This document shows, piece by piece, positions 39,997 through 48,990 of a stretch of 64,000 nucleotides of DNA. Both the position numbers and the translations under genes were made by a program. Within the stretch, counting starts at the first letter, position 1; every line of letters starts with the position of its first letter. This DNA is from Pseudomonas sp. DC1.2 (GTDB taxonomy: Bacteria; Pseudomonadota; Gammaproteobacteria; Pseudomonadales; Pseudomonadaceae): NCBI RefSeq assembly GCF_034351645.1, contig NZ_CP133782.1, positions 315,001 to 379,000 on the forward strand, written 5' to 3'. Below the pieces are notes generated by a model. That model was given only the letters and a program-made list of their open reading frames with translations. It did not search any database and was not told where the DNA came from.

Positions 39997-41240
39997 GTGG
40001 CATCCCTTGCACAAATGGCTGAAATCACTTTCAGCCGGCGCTTGGCCTCGTTGACGAACGGGTTGCGTTCATCCCAGGCATAACCGGCGAGGATCGCGCT
40101 GATCATGCGGCGGATGTCGGCAGAACCGTCGGTGTGGAAAATCACGTCTTGGAAGGTCCCGGCGTACCAGCCTTCGACGTAGCAACGGAAGGTATCGACG
40201 CCGCGCTTGAGCGGGACGGCGAACTCGCTCTGCCAATCGACGCTTTCGCCTTGTAACTGGCGGTGCAGCACCCCGGCGGCCATGCTAGCCGAGCGCATGG
40301 CGATGGTCACGCCGGAGGAGAACACCGGGTCGAGGAATTCCGCTGCGTTGCCCAGTAGTGCAAAGCCCGGACCGTGCAAGGTTTTGACATTGGCCGAGTA
40401 GCCGCCAATGGTCCGTGCCGGCGTGTCCCACACGGCGTTTTCGAGTACGCGGGCAAGGCTTGGCGTTTCGGCGATAAAGCCGCGCAGGCACGCGTCCAGA
40501 CTGTCGGTGCGGCCGTCAAAATGCTCGGCGGCGGCCACGACCCCCACCGAGCAACGGCCGTTGCTGAATGGGATGCTCCAGAACCAGATATCACGATGGA
40601 CCGGATGAGTGGTAATGAGAATTTTGGTCCGGTCGAAGGTCGGGCTGTCGATGTGGTCTTCGACGTGGGTGAATACGGCTTGGCGCACCGGAAAGTTCGA
40701 CGGTGCCTCCAGGTCGAGTAAACGCGGTAATACCCGGCCGTAGCCACTGGCGTCGAGCACGAAGTCGGCTTCGATGCGGTATTCGCTGCCGTCTTCACGT
40801 TGCACATTGAGCTGCGGTTTAACCCGGTTGAAATCAGCGCTGACGATGGCTTCGCCATAGCGCAGCTCTACGCCTTGCAACGCAGCTTGATCGGCCAGCA
40901 GCTTGTCAAAATCGGCGCGCTGTACCTGAAAGGTCGTCGGCTTGCCGTTGCTGAACGTGTCACTGAAATCAAAAGCGCTGTAGCACTCGCCCCAGGCAAA
41001 CGCGGCACCGGTTTTCACTTGGAACCCGGCGGCATTTACCGCCTCCAGCATGCCCGCCTCCTCGATGAAATCCAGGCAGTGGGATAACAGGCTTTCGCCG
41101 ATGGAGAACCGTGGAAAATGCTGGCGCTCGATCACCAGCACATCGTGACCCTTGCGCTTGAGCAGCGCGGCGGCGATGGCGCCCGAAGGGCCGGCACCGA
41201 TGATCACCACCTGACGACGTTCCATTTCAACTATTGGCAC
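39993..41240 (-). CDS. FAD-dependent monooxygenase/halogenase-like enzyme
   Basis: 415 aa. FAD Rossmann motif IIGAGPSGAIAA (13-24), GESLL near 48, a lysine in VKTGAAFAW (Lys76) at the place of the catalytic lysine of flavin-dependent halogenases, and WFWSIP (219-224), which satisfies their WxWxIP signature. It could therefore halogenate or hydroxylate the aromatic ring of the pigment; many relatives are only oxidoreductases. The GTG at 41240 is chosen because AGGAG lies 5 nt upstream, whereas the ATG at 41225 has no well-placed site. Overlaps the antiporter-like gene by 14 nt. Confidence 0.72.
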   Translation of the reverse strand: MPIVEMERRQVVIIGAGPSGAIAAALLKRKGHDVLVIERQHFPRFSIGESLLSHCLDFIEEAGMLEAVNAAGFQVKTGAAFAWGECYSAFDFSDTFSNGKPTTFQVQRADFDKLLADQAALQGVELRYGEAIVSADFNRVKPQLNVQREDGSEYRIEADFVLDASGYGRVLPRLLDLEAPSNFPVRQAVFTHVEDHIDSPTFDRTKILITTHPVHRDIWFWSIPFSNGRCSVGVVAAAEHFDGRTDSLDACLRGFIAETPSLARVLENAVWDTPARTIGGYSANVKTLHGPGFALLGNAAEFLDPVFSSGVTIAMRSASMAAGVLHRQLQGESVDWQSEFAVPLKRGVDTFRCYVEGWYAGTFQDVIFHTDGSADIRRMISAILAGYAWDERNPFVNEAKRRLKVISAICARDAT

Positions 41241-42384
41241 GGGGACTCCTTGCCGGGGCGGCGATGTTCAGAGGGATTCGGTGCATGCCGGCCAGTGCCG
41301 GCAGCAGTGTGGCGATCAGGCCCATCAGCATCAGCGCAAAGTACAGCGACGCACTGATGAGCTGTTGTTGCAGCAGCAGGTTGAGAAAGACGATCTCACT
41401 CAAGCCACGAATGTTCAGCAGCAGGCTCTCCCGCCAGCGGCTTGCGCCTTCAAACGAGCCGCCAGCCCAGCCAAGCCCCAGCCAGTTGCCCAGCAATTTG
41501 CTGGCAATCGGCAACAGCAACAGCGCCGCCAGTTGCACGCCGTCGAGGTTCGACAGGGCGCTGTGAACATCAATCTGCACGATGCCGAACGTCAAGATCA
41601 GCGGGATCGCAATCCAGGTCTGCAAGCGACTCATCCAGATCGCCGGCAACGGCAGCACCAGCGGTAGTTTGAGCGTGGCCATGCACAGCAGGTAACCGAT
41701 GCCGAAAATCAACGCGTTGAGCTTGAAGTGTTCGGCGGCCACCAGCAGCGCAAAGAAGCCGATGCTGTACAGCAGCGGTTGGCGTAACCCGATCACCCGC
41801 AGCAGCAACGGCAGGCAGGCGCCGGCCAGTGGCAGCAGCAGGCTGCTCAGGTGCAGGCTGCCTTGGGCGAAGCCGAACACCGTCCAGCACGTGAGGTCGA
41901 TGAGGATCGCGGTCTGCACCAGACGCCGCGTGGCAGCGGGTGGGTAGTTGATGTGCCGCAGGTACAGGTACAGCACTGGAATCGCGGTGATCGCGAACAC
42001 CAGGCCGACGGCCAGTGAACTGATCCATGGTTGCGGGGGCAATAGCCAGATAGCAGTCGCCAGCCCACAGGCGAACGGCAGGCAGAAACTCGGCAGTGCG
42101 ATTTTCAGGCTTTGGCGATCCAGTCGCAGGTCGATCACGTCGCTGAGAATATGCCCCAGCAGTAAGGCGAAGCTTAGGCTGTAGAGGTTTTTCAGCCAGG
42201 AGGGCGAGATCAACTCGGCACCGCTGAGCTGCCAGCCCGGTTCGATCCAGACGTACATCAGCAGCGGCAAGCCGAACGTTGCCAGGAGCAATTGGCTGAC
42301 AATCGGGATCAGGCCAAAATGACGGCCGACGCGGGTAGCCAAGGCGAACAATGCCAGGGCCATCAGCCAAAACAGCGCGACCAT
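41227..42384 (-). CDS. Cation/proton antiporter-like membrane protein in the polyene operon
   Basis: 385 aa with about 11-12 membrane segments. LGHILSDVIDLRLD near 85, AITAIPVLYLYL near 130 and LLLNIRGLSEIVFLN near 325 resemble Kef/NhaS-type exchangers (CPA2). The TGATG junction with the exporter gene fixes the ATG at 42384; an upstream GTG would need a 55-nt overlap. Its role in pigment formation is unclear; it may energise export or set membrane ion balance. Confidence 0.65.
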   Translation of the reverse strand: MVALFWLMALALFALATRVGRHFGLIPIVSQLLLATFGLPLLMYVWIEPGWQLSGAELISPSWLKNLYSLSFALLLGHILSDVIDLRLDRQSLKIALPSFCLPFACGLATAIWLLPPQPWISSLAVGLVFAITAIPVLYLYLRHINYPPAATRRLVQTAILIDLTCWTVFGFAQGSLHLSSLLLPLAGACLPLLLRVIGLRQPLLYSIGFFALLVAAEHFKLNALIFGIGYLLCMATLKLPLVLPLPAIWMSRLQTWIAIPLILTFGIVQIDVHSALSNLDGVQLAALLLLPIASKLLGNWLGLGWAGGSFEGASRWRESLLLNIRGLSEIVFLNLLLQQQLISASLYFALMLMGLIATLLPALAGMHRIPLNIAAPARSPRANS

Positions 42385-44726
42385 CAAGCTGCCGACTCCG
42401 CGCCAGAGGCGGGGGCGCGCGATTGACGTGCGGCCCACGGAGCGAGGATGAAACTGAACGCCAGCCCCAGGCTGACCGATAACCCGAAATTACTCACCGC
42501 CGGTGTGCTGGACACCGCCAGCAAACCGAACGACAGCCAAGTGGTCAACGCCGCCAGCAGGGTGCCCAGCAGGCTCACGGCGGCGCCGCCGACCTGTTCG
42601 CGCATGAGGATCGCGTAATCGACGCTGATCGCCGTCACCAGCAGCAGGCCGAACAGGCTGAAGAGTGTCAGCGGTTGACCGAGCCAGCCAAGGCTGGCCA
42701 GGCTGCACAACGCCGCCAGCAGGGGCAATGCGACAATCCGCAAGGCGCCACCGAGGCCAAACGGCAGGATCAGCACCAGCACGATCAGCACGCAGGAGGC
42801 GAGCTTCAATTCGGCGGCGCTGATCTGGGTCGCGGCGAACACTTTGTTCAAGTCACCCAGGCGATCTACCAGTTGCACGCCTGGCAAGTCCTGCGCTTGC
42901 CCGCGCAGCAACGCCGGGTTGTTCAAGCCTTGCAGGCTGACCATCGCGGCCACGCCGTCAGTGGTCGAGCCCAGCCACAGCGCGCGATAGGGTTCTGCCA
43001 GCGGTCCGACCAGCGCCGCGTCGATGTCTTCGGTGGGCAGCGTTTGCAGCGTCGAAAGCTCGGCTTGCAGCGCCTCGACCGGTACGCCGACGTCGAGCAG
43101 CGGCTGCCAGAATGGCGGCAGCTTGTTCAACGCATCGCGTGCTTGAAGCTGCTCACTCGGTTGGCTGACCAGTTGGTTGAGCGATAGATAACCCTGAAGC
43201 TTCCCCTGTTTGACCAGTTGATCAAGGCGTTCGCTGAGGGCCGACTGGCGTTCGAGCAGGGCCTGTTGATCGTGCGCACGCACCAGAAAGAACTGGCTGG
43301 TGGGCTGATAGCCGGTGATGCGCGCGATCGCTTGGGCTTCGTCAGTTAGGTGTTGCGGCATGCCGACCCACTGGCGGATGTCGTTCTTGGTGCTGAGTTG
43401 CAACAGACCGCCGATGCAGAAGGCGATCAACAGCGCCAGCAAGGCCGGCGTGCGTGCGCGTTTGAGCAGTGCCTCGCGCAGGTTTACCAGGCACTGGGCA
43501 ATGCGCAGAGGCCAGTGCGCCGGGCGCAGGTCCGTGCCCTTGAGCAGCGCCGGCAACAGGCACACCGCCGACAGGTAGGCACCGAGCAGACCAGCGGCGG
43601 AGAACACGGCGATTTGGGTCAGCGCCGGGAACGGTGTCCAGGCCAAAGCGAGGTAGCCGATGCAACTGGTCACCAGACTCAACGTCAGTCCCGGCAGGGT
43701 CAGGCGCAGTGCCGGCCAACTGTGCCAGGGTTTGAGGCTCCAGCTCTTGGACAAGTAATGCAGGGGGTAGTCGACGGCGACGCCGATCAGGCTTGAGCCC
43801 AGCACCAATGTCATTACGTGCAGGTGACCGAACAACGCCACGCAGGCCACCACGCCAAACAGCATGCCTACCAGCACCGGGACGAATGCGAGCAATACGC
43901 GTAAACGCCGGAAGGCCAGCAACAGCAGCAACAGGATGCCGACCGTCGCGCCGCCACCGACCCAGGATATTTCCCGGGTCGCTTGCTGCTGACCGTTGGC
44001 GGCATAGAGCAAACCGCTGGCCGCCAAGAGTTGCACATCACGTTGGGCGGCTTCTTCACGGCTGTGTTTGAGCAGCGCCGCGACTTGCAGCGGCAGGTTC
44101 ATGTCGAACGCATTGCCGGTGGTTCGCGCCCGCAGCATCACCCAACGCTTGCCGTCGGCATCGGCGATCAACGCGCCGCTGCCAATGTCCAGTTGCACCG
44201 CGCCGTGTTGTGGCTGGCTGTTCTGGATGCGCCCGGTCAGGCCCAGCCAGTCGTCCTGGCTCGGCACCAGGCTAAACCCGGTGAACGGGTCGAACAGGGC
44301 TTGCACCCGTTGTTGAATGAAGGCTGCGGGCTGTTCGATCAGTTGTTTACGGTCCGCCGGCGAGAGCATCGCCAGCCGCCCTTGCAGCAGTTGCGTGCGC
44401 AACGCCGGCAGGTCGGCTTGCAGGTTCCACTGGACCTTTTCGAACAGGCCACTGGCCTGCCATTGCTCACCGAGTTGCTGCGCCATGGTGATGGCTTGCT
44501 CACGGTCTTTGTGGCCGACCAGCACCAGCATTTCGCGGTTCAGCGGTTCTTGCATGCGTTGTTCTGCACGCAGTTCCAGTGCGTCCGGTGACGTGCCGGG
44601 CACCAGCTCCATGAGGTTGGCCGACAGCGGCGGACCGTCGCGCCATTGCCAACCCGCGAGCGCCAGCACCGCCAGCAGCAGGGTCAGAAACAGCCGTGGA
44701 AGCATTCGTTCACTCGGCAAAGTCAT
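42384..44726 (-). CDS. MMPL/RND-family exporter
   Basis: 780 aa. Two halves, each with one membrane segment, a large periplasmic loop and five more segments; SLIGVAVDYPLHYL near 315 and TAISVDYAILMREQ near 700 are the conserved transmembrane motifs with the proton-relay Asp. Likely extrudes the lipid-linked aryl polyene from the inner membrane and hands it to the LolA-like carrier. The ATG at 44726 has GGAG 6 nt upstream; it overlaps the lolA-like gene by 17 nt. Confidence 0.88.
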   Translation of the reverse strand: MTLPSERMLPRLFLTLLLAVLALAGWQWRDGPPLSANLMELVPGTSPDALELRAEQRMQEPLNREMLVLVGHKDREQAITMAQQLGEQWQASGLFEKVQWNLQADLPALRTQLLQGRLAMLSPADRKQLIEQPAAFIQQRVQALFDPFTGFSLVPSQDDWLGLTGRIQNSQPQHGAVQLDIGSGALIADADGKRWVMLRARTTGNAFDMNLPLQVAALLKHSREEAAQRDVQLLAASGLLYAANGQQQATREISWVGGGATVGILLLLLLAFRRLRVLLAFVPVLVGMLFGVVACVALFGHLHVMTLVLGSSLIGVAVDYPLHYLSKSWSLKPWHSWPALRLTLPGLTLSLVTSCIGYLALAWTPFPALTQIAVFSAAGLLGAYLSAVCLLPALLKGTDLRPAHWPLRIAQCLVNLREALLKRARTPALLALLIAFCIGGLLQLSTKNDIRQWVGMPQHLTDEAQAIARITGYQPTSQFFLVRAHDQQALLERQSALSERLDQLVKQGKLQGYLSLNQLVSQPSEQLQARDALNKLPPFWQPLLDVGVPVEALQAELSTLQTLPTEDIDAALVGPLAEPYRALWLGSTTDGVAAMVSLQGLNNPALLRGQAQDLPGVQLVDRLGDLNKVFAATQISAAELKLASCVLIVLVLILPFGLGGALRIVALPLLAALCSLASLGWLGQPLTLFSLFGLLLVTAISVDYAILMREQVGGAAVSLLGTLLAALTTWLSFGLLAVSSTPAVSNFGLSVSLGLAFSFILAPWAARQSRAPASGAESAA

Positions 44727-45312
44727 GTCGCTCCGCGTCGCTCAAGGGCTCTGTGCTGGTGCTGTCCTGCATGCGCAGCAGGGTGCTGTCGCCTTGGGTT
44801 TCCAGAAGCTCGATGGTGTTAACCAACTCGCCGCCGTCGATATTGATCTGGTTGAACACTTGCTTGAGCAGCAGCGAACGCGGGGTCAGGGTCAGCCTCC
44901 ACTTCTGCGCATCGCCGCTCAGCGACAGCTCGAAATCCCGTTGCAGGCCGCTGCTGTCACCTTGCAATACGGCGAGAAACAAACGGTTCTGCTCGGCGCC
45001 GGCACTCTTGCCCGGCAGCAGTTGCCAGCCGCTGGCGTCACGCCGGGCGATGCCTTTGGTGTTGATCCGGTAATCCTGTTGCAGCGGGGTTTTCAGCAAC
45101 CAGAGCAAGCCGTGATTTTTCGCGAGGACGAAAGTGCCTTTGCTGGTCAGCGGCTTGGGCAGCGCGCGCAGGTGTTTTTCCTGGATGAACTGGCCGTGGA
45201 TCACCTCGGGCCTGGCGAGTTGATCGCTGAGCTGTTGTAGATCGAAAGCATTGGCGACCGAGGCCAACCCGAGCAGCAGCAACGCGCCGAGGCATTTGCA
45301 AAGAATGTTCAT
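44710..45312 (-). CDS. LolA-like periplasmic lipid carrier
   Basis: 200 aa with a signal peptide cleaved after SVANA (residue 22). The mature protein starts FDLQQLSDQLARPEVIHGQFIQEKHLR and has GTFVLAKNHGLLWLL, both LolA-like. Suggested to ferry the pigment-lipid across the periplasm, working between the MMPL exporter and the DUF3261 lipoprotein. ATGA overlap with the thioesterase gene. Not the housekeeping lolA, which would lie with ftsK. Confidence 0.82.
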   Translation of the reverse strand: MNILCKCLGALLLLGLASVANAFDLQQLSDQLARPEVIHGQFIQEKHLRALPKPLTSKGTFVLAKNHGLLWLLKTPLQQDYRINTKGIARRDASGWQLLPGKSAGAEQNRLFLAVLQGDSSGLQRDFELSLSGDAQKWRLTLTPRSLLLKQVFNQINIDGGELVNTIELLETQGDSTLLRMQDSTSTEPLSDAERHDFAE

Positions 45313-45734
45313 GGCAGCATCCGTTCAACAGCGTCGGTGAATACTTTTGGCGAGGCCAATTGCATTTCACGGCTGCTCATGTCGACAGCAACCTGCACCG
45401 AAACGGCGCGGGTCAGGCGCTCGCCAGTGTCCAAGTCGCTGATCAGGTAGTTGATCTTCAGGCGGTTTTCCCACTCCACCAGGCTGGCGCGCACGTTGAG
45501 CTTCTGACCGAACACTGCGCTGCGCACATAGCGCAGTTGCAGGTCGATCACCGGCCAGGCGTAACCCGACTCGACCATCGCGGTGTAGTTGTGGCCGAGT
45601 TTGTCGAGCAAGGCGCAGCGGGCGACTTCCAGGTATTTGACGTAATGGCCGTGCCAGACCACGTGCATGGTGTCGACGTCAAAGAACGGTACGAGGATTT
45701 CCGTATCGATGTGAAGCACTCCTTTGCTACGCAT
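45309..45734 (-). CDS. Hotdog-fold acyl-ACP/CoA thioesterase (4HBT-like)
   Basis: 141 aa. FFDVDTMHVVWHGHYVKYLE carries the Asp21 and HGHY pattern of the 4-hydroxybenzoyl-CoA thioesterase family. Probably releases or edits the acyl chain. ATG 45734 (MRSKGVLHIDTE) overlaps the ammonia-lyase stop by 8 nt; longer upstream codons are part of that gene. Confidence 0.82.
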   Translation of the reverse strand: MRSKGVLHIDTEILVPFFDVDTMHVVWHGHYVKYLEVARCALLDKLGHNYTAMVESGYAWPVIDLQLRYVRSAVFGQKLNVRASLVEWENRLKINYLISDLDTGERLTRAVSVQVAVDMSSREMQLASPKVFTDAVERMLP

Positions 45735-47271
45735 GCAGCCTCCAGTGTTGTTCGGCAATGCGTTTCAGGCACAGGCGCAGCTCACCTTCCAGGGCGCGGT
45801 CTTCGATAACCGGTGGGAAGTCTTTGGCGAGTTCTTCGTGCATCGCCGCCAGCGACGGTGGCAGGGCACGCGCGTCCTCGACTTGACTGCGCAGCCAGAC
45901 GCCTTGGTTCGCGGCCAGCAGGGTCGCTGCGGCCACCTGTTCAGTCAGCTCCAGTACGCGGATCGCATCACGGGCGGCGATGGTGCCCATGCTCACTTTG
46001 TCTTGGTTATGGCACTCGGTGGAGCGCGAAAAAACACTGGCCGGCATGGTGTTTTTCAGGGCTTCTGCGGTCCAGGCACTGGTGCCGATTTGCACAGCTT
46101 TGAAGCCATGGTTGAGCATCGCGCGCTCGGCGGTGGCGCCGGACAGGTTGCTCGGCAACCCGTGGTTGTAACGCTCGTCCACCAGCAGTGCGAGCTGACG
46201 ATCGAGCAAATCGGCGACGTTGGCGACCAAGGTTTTGAGGCTGTCCATGGCGAACGCGATATGCCCGCCATAGAAGTGCCCCCCGTGTAGCACGCGTTCG
46301 GCTTCAGCGTCGATGATCGGGTTGTCGTTGGCGCTGTTGAGTTCGATCTCGATGAACGAACGCAGCCAGTTCAGGCTGTCGGCCAGTACGCCGAGCACAT
46401 GCGGTGCGCAACGCAGCGAATAGCGGTCTTGCAGGCGATGCAGCGGCGCCGTAGGCGCGTCGATGGCGAGGTCCTTGCGCAGCCACGCGGCCACTTGCAT
46501 CTGCCCCGGATGTGGCTTCGCGGCAAACAGGCGTTCGTCGAAGTGCTCCGGATTGCCTTGCAGGGCGACCACGTTCAACGCAGTGATGCGGGTCGCCAGT
46601 TGCAGCAAGTAATCGGCGCGGGCAAACGCGAGGCAGGCGAGGCCGGTCATTACGGCGGTGCCGTTCATCAGCGCCAATGCTTCTTTGGGGCGCAACACCA
46701 GCGGCTGCCACCCGAGTTCGCGGTGGACGTCGGCGGCCTGGCGGCGTTCACCCGCAAACATCACTTCGCGCTCACCGGACAAGGTCGCTGCAACGTAGGA
46801 CAGCGGTGTCAGATCACCGCTGGCGCCGACCGAACCTTCTTCCGGAATCAGCGGCAGGATGTCGTGTTCGAGAAATGCTTGCAGGCGTTCGAGCAGGTCC
46901 ACTCGCACCCCGGAGACGCCATGGCACAGCGACTGCAAACGTGCCGCGAGCACCGCGCGAGTGGCCTGTGCGTCGAGCATTTTACCCAGCCCACAGCCGT
47001 GAAACGTGTACAGATGACGTGGCAATGCTTCGACGTGATGCAGCGGCACCGCGACCACGCAGGAATCGCCGTAACCGGTAGTCACACCGTAGATCACGCC
47101 TTCCTTGTCCAGAAGTGAGTCGAGGAATTGCGCGCCTTTGGCAATGCGCCGGCGAAACTCGGGGTCGCCTTGCAGTTGCGTCGGCACCTGACGATTGGCC
47201 AGGGCCAGCACGTCTTCGATGCGCAAAGGGAGTTCGCCGAAGGTTACCGGCTCATGCATTGGCGTCGTCAT
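45727..47271 (-). CDS. Aromatic amino acid ammonia-lyase (HAL/TAL family)
   Basis: 514 aa. The MIO cofactor forms from Ala150-Ser151-Gly152 in GASGDLTPLSYV; catalytic Tyr61 lies in YGVTTGYGDS. Deaminates an aromatic amino acid to an aryl acrylate such as coumarate, a plausible starter for the polyene. The residues aligned by eye with the substrate-selectivity pair of bacterial tyrosine lyase (His-Leu) are Phe90-His91, mixing the Phe of PAL and the His of HAL. The housekeeping hutH would sit with hutU, which is absent. ATG 47271 has GGAAG 4-5 nt upstream. Confidence 0.85.
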   Translation of the reverse strand: MTTPMHEPVTFGELPLRIEDVLALANRQVPTQLQGDPEFRRRIAKGAQFLDSLLDKEGVIYGVTTGYGDSCVVAVPLHHVEALPRHLYTFHGCGLGKMLDAQATRAVLAARLQSLCHGVSGVRVDLLERLQAFLEHDILPLIPEEGSVGASGDLTPLSYVAATLSGEREVMFAGERRQAADVHRELGWQPLVLRPKEALALMNGTAVMTGLACLAFARADYLLQLATRITALNVVALQGNPEHFDERLFAAKPHPGQMQVAAWLRKDLAIDAPTAPLHRLQDRYSLRCAPHVLGVLADSLNWLRSFIEIELNSANDNPIIDAEAERVLHGGHFYGGHIAFAMDSLKTLVANVADLLDRQLALLVDERYNHGLPSNLSGATAERAMLNHGFKAVQIGTSAWTAEALKNTMPASVFSRSTECHNQDKVSMGTIAARDAIRVLELTEQVAAATLLAANQGVWLRSQVEDARALPPSLAAMHEELAKDFPPVIEDRALEGELRLCLKRIAEQHWRLHA

Positions 47272-48199
47272 CGGTCTTCCAGAAAGGGTAAAAGTTGAAC
47301 CATTGTTGAGGTGCTTCAAGGCAATAGTGGCCCAGGCGCTCGGCGTAGCGGGAAGCCCACTGATGAATGACCTGTTCGCGGTCGCTGCGCTTCCACGTCA
47401 CGGCCTCGGCGAACGGTTCCAGGGTTAATCGATAATCCCCCGTGGGTTTCTTCAGGCACAGCAGCAGATTGACCGGGCATTTGAGCAAGCCGGCCAGCAG
47501 CCAGGGGCCCTGCGGGAATTTTGCCGGATGTTTGAGGAAATCCACGGTGACACTGCGCCCGCCGTGCAGCGGCACACGATCACCGGCTATCGCCAGCCAT
47601 TCGCCGCGCTCCAGGCGCTCATGCAGTTGCAGCATGATCAGCGGGTCCAGCTCGCTGACCTGGATCAGCCGCAGATGAGTCGCCCCGGCTTCACCCAGCA
47701 AGCGGTTGAACTGTTCAGCGTGCTTGGTGTGTACCAAGACGTTCATGGTGACTTTTTCACCCAGTTCGGCCAGGGCACGGCACACCTCAAGGTTGCCCAG
47801 GTGCGCACCGACCAGCATCTGCCCACGACTGCCGCGCAACTGATTACGCAGCAACGCGGGGTCGATGATTTCGATCTGCTTGATGCTCAGCTTGCCGTTC
47901 CACACGTCGAGCTTGTCGAGCATGGAGTCGGCGAAGGCCATGAACTGGCCGAACACGCGCCAATGGGTGGGGCGCAGTTCAGGGCGCGCGCTCCAGTCGG
48001 CGAGGCGCTGCTGGTATTGCCAGGCGCTGTGGCGGGCGCTGCGGCCGAACAGGAAAAAATACAGCACGATGCCGTACAGCAACGGGCTCAACAGCCGACG
48101 CCCCAGCACCTTGGCGCCGAACGCGGTGAGTTTCATCAGCCAGAAACTGCCTCGCTCCTGGCGGTCGGCCCAGTGTGCTTTGTCTGTGCGCGGGCTCAT
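47252..48199 (-). CDS. LpxL/HtrB-like acyltransferase
   Basis: 315 aa. One N-terminal membrane anchor (about 38-58: LLSPLLYGIVLYFFLFGR), then the lysophospholipid acyltransferase domain with VGAHLGNLEVCRAL (HxxxxE-type motif, near 140) and VDFLKHPAKFPQGPWLLAG. Expected to transfer an acyl or aryl-polyene chain to a lipid acceptor at the inner membrane. ATGA overlap with the glycosyltransferase gene sets the start at 48199. Confidence 0.82.
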   Translation of the reverse strand: MSPRTDKAHWADRQERGSFWLMKLTAFGAKVLGRRLLSPLLYGIVLYFFLFGRSARHSAWQYQQRLADWSARPELRPTHWRVFGQFMAFADSMLDKLDVWNGKLSIKQIEIIDPALLRNQLRGSRGQMLVGAHLGNLEVCRALAELGEKVTMNVLVHTKHAEQFNRLLGEAGATHLRLIQVSELDPLIMLQLHERLERGEWLAIAGDRVPLHGGRSVTVDFLKHPAKFPQGPWLLAGLLKCPVNLLLCLKKPTGDYRLTLEPFAEAVTWKRSDREQVIHQWASRYAERLGHYCLEAPQQWFNFYPFWKTDDDANA

Positions 48200-48990
48200 G
48201 TTCGGCACCGGCGCCAGAGGATCACGGGCGCGCGCAGCAACATGCCAAAGAACAGCCGTGTGTGCATGCTCGATATCAGCACGTTGTCGTGGAACAGCCG
48301 AAAGTGCGAGACGCCATCCAGAGGGTACTGGACGTGGGTGTGCAGCCATTGCATCGGCTGATTACGCCAGCACAATCGCACCAGAATGTCGGAGTCGAAG
48401 TCCATGCGGTTGCCGATCTTCGCCGAGTTGATCAGCGCGAGGGTCGGCAGCAGGGGATACACACGAAAACCGCACATGGAGTCGCGGATCTGCAACGACA
48501 AGGTGTTGATCCAGACCATGACGTGCGTGAGGTAACGCGCGTACAAACGGCCCTTCGGTACGCTGGCGTCGTAGCGCGGGTAACCGCAGATCACCGCGTC
48601 GGGGTAGGCGCGAGACTGTTGGATGAACGTCGCGACGTCTGCCAGGTCGTGCTGGCCATCGGCGTCCACCTGCAAGGCGTGGCTAAAACCGAGGCGCGAG
48701 GCTTCGCGAAAACCGGTCATGACGGCAGCGCCCTTGCCTTGATTGACGGTGAGTCGGATAAGAACGGTGTTTTTCCGTTGCGCCAGTTGATCGAGCACTT
48801 TGGCGCAGGCCGGGTGGCTGGCGTCATCCACCAGGATGCACGGCAACCCTTGGGCGAGCAGGGCCTCGACCACCGTGGTGATGGCGGTTTCGTGGTTATA
48901 AACCGGAATGACAGCGCAGGGACTATGCATGATCGCGTGTACCTGAGGCACCGAATTGAAGCCTTGCCGAGCCGCACTCATCAGACTCAT
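48196..48990 (-). CDS. Family 2 glycosyltransferase
   Basis: 264 aa. CAVIPVYNHETAITTVVEAL, ILVDDASHPAC, QVDADGQHDLADV (DxD) and DSMCGFRVYP near 175 are GT2 features. Likely makes a sugar- or polyprenyl-linked lipid part of the pigment conjugate. In other aryl-polyene clusters this domain and the LpxL-like acyltransferase are, as I recall, joined in one protein; here they are separate but overlap by ATGA. Confidence 0.83.
   Translation of the reverse strand: MSLMSAARQGFNSVPQVHAIMHSPCAVIPVYNHETAITTVVEALLAQGLPCILVDDASHPACAKVLDQLAQRKNTVLIRLTVNQGKGAAVMTGFREASRLGFSHALQVDADGQHDLADVATFIQQSRAYPDAVICGYPRYDASVPKGRLYARYLTHVMVWINTLSLQIRDSMCGFRVYPLLPTLALINSAKIGNRMDFDSDILVRLCWRNQPMQWLHTHVQYPLDGVSHFRLFHDNVLISSMHTRLFFGMLLRAPVILWRRCRT

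Noticed and set aside
45727..47271. Housekeeping histidine ammonia-lyase (hutH)
   Set aside because: It is embedded by overlaps in the polyene operon and has no hut genes around it, though the family is the same.
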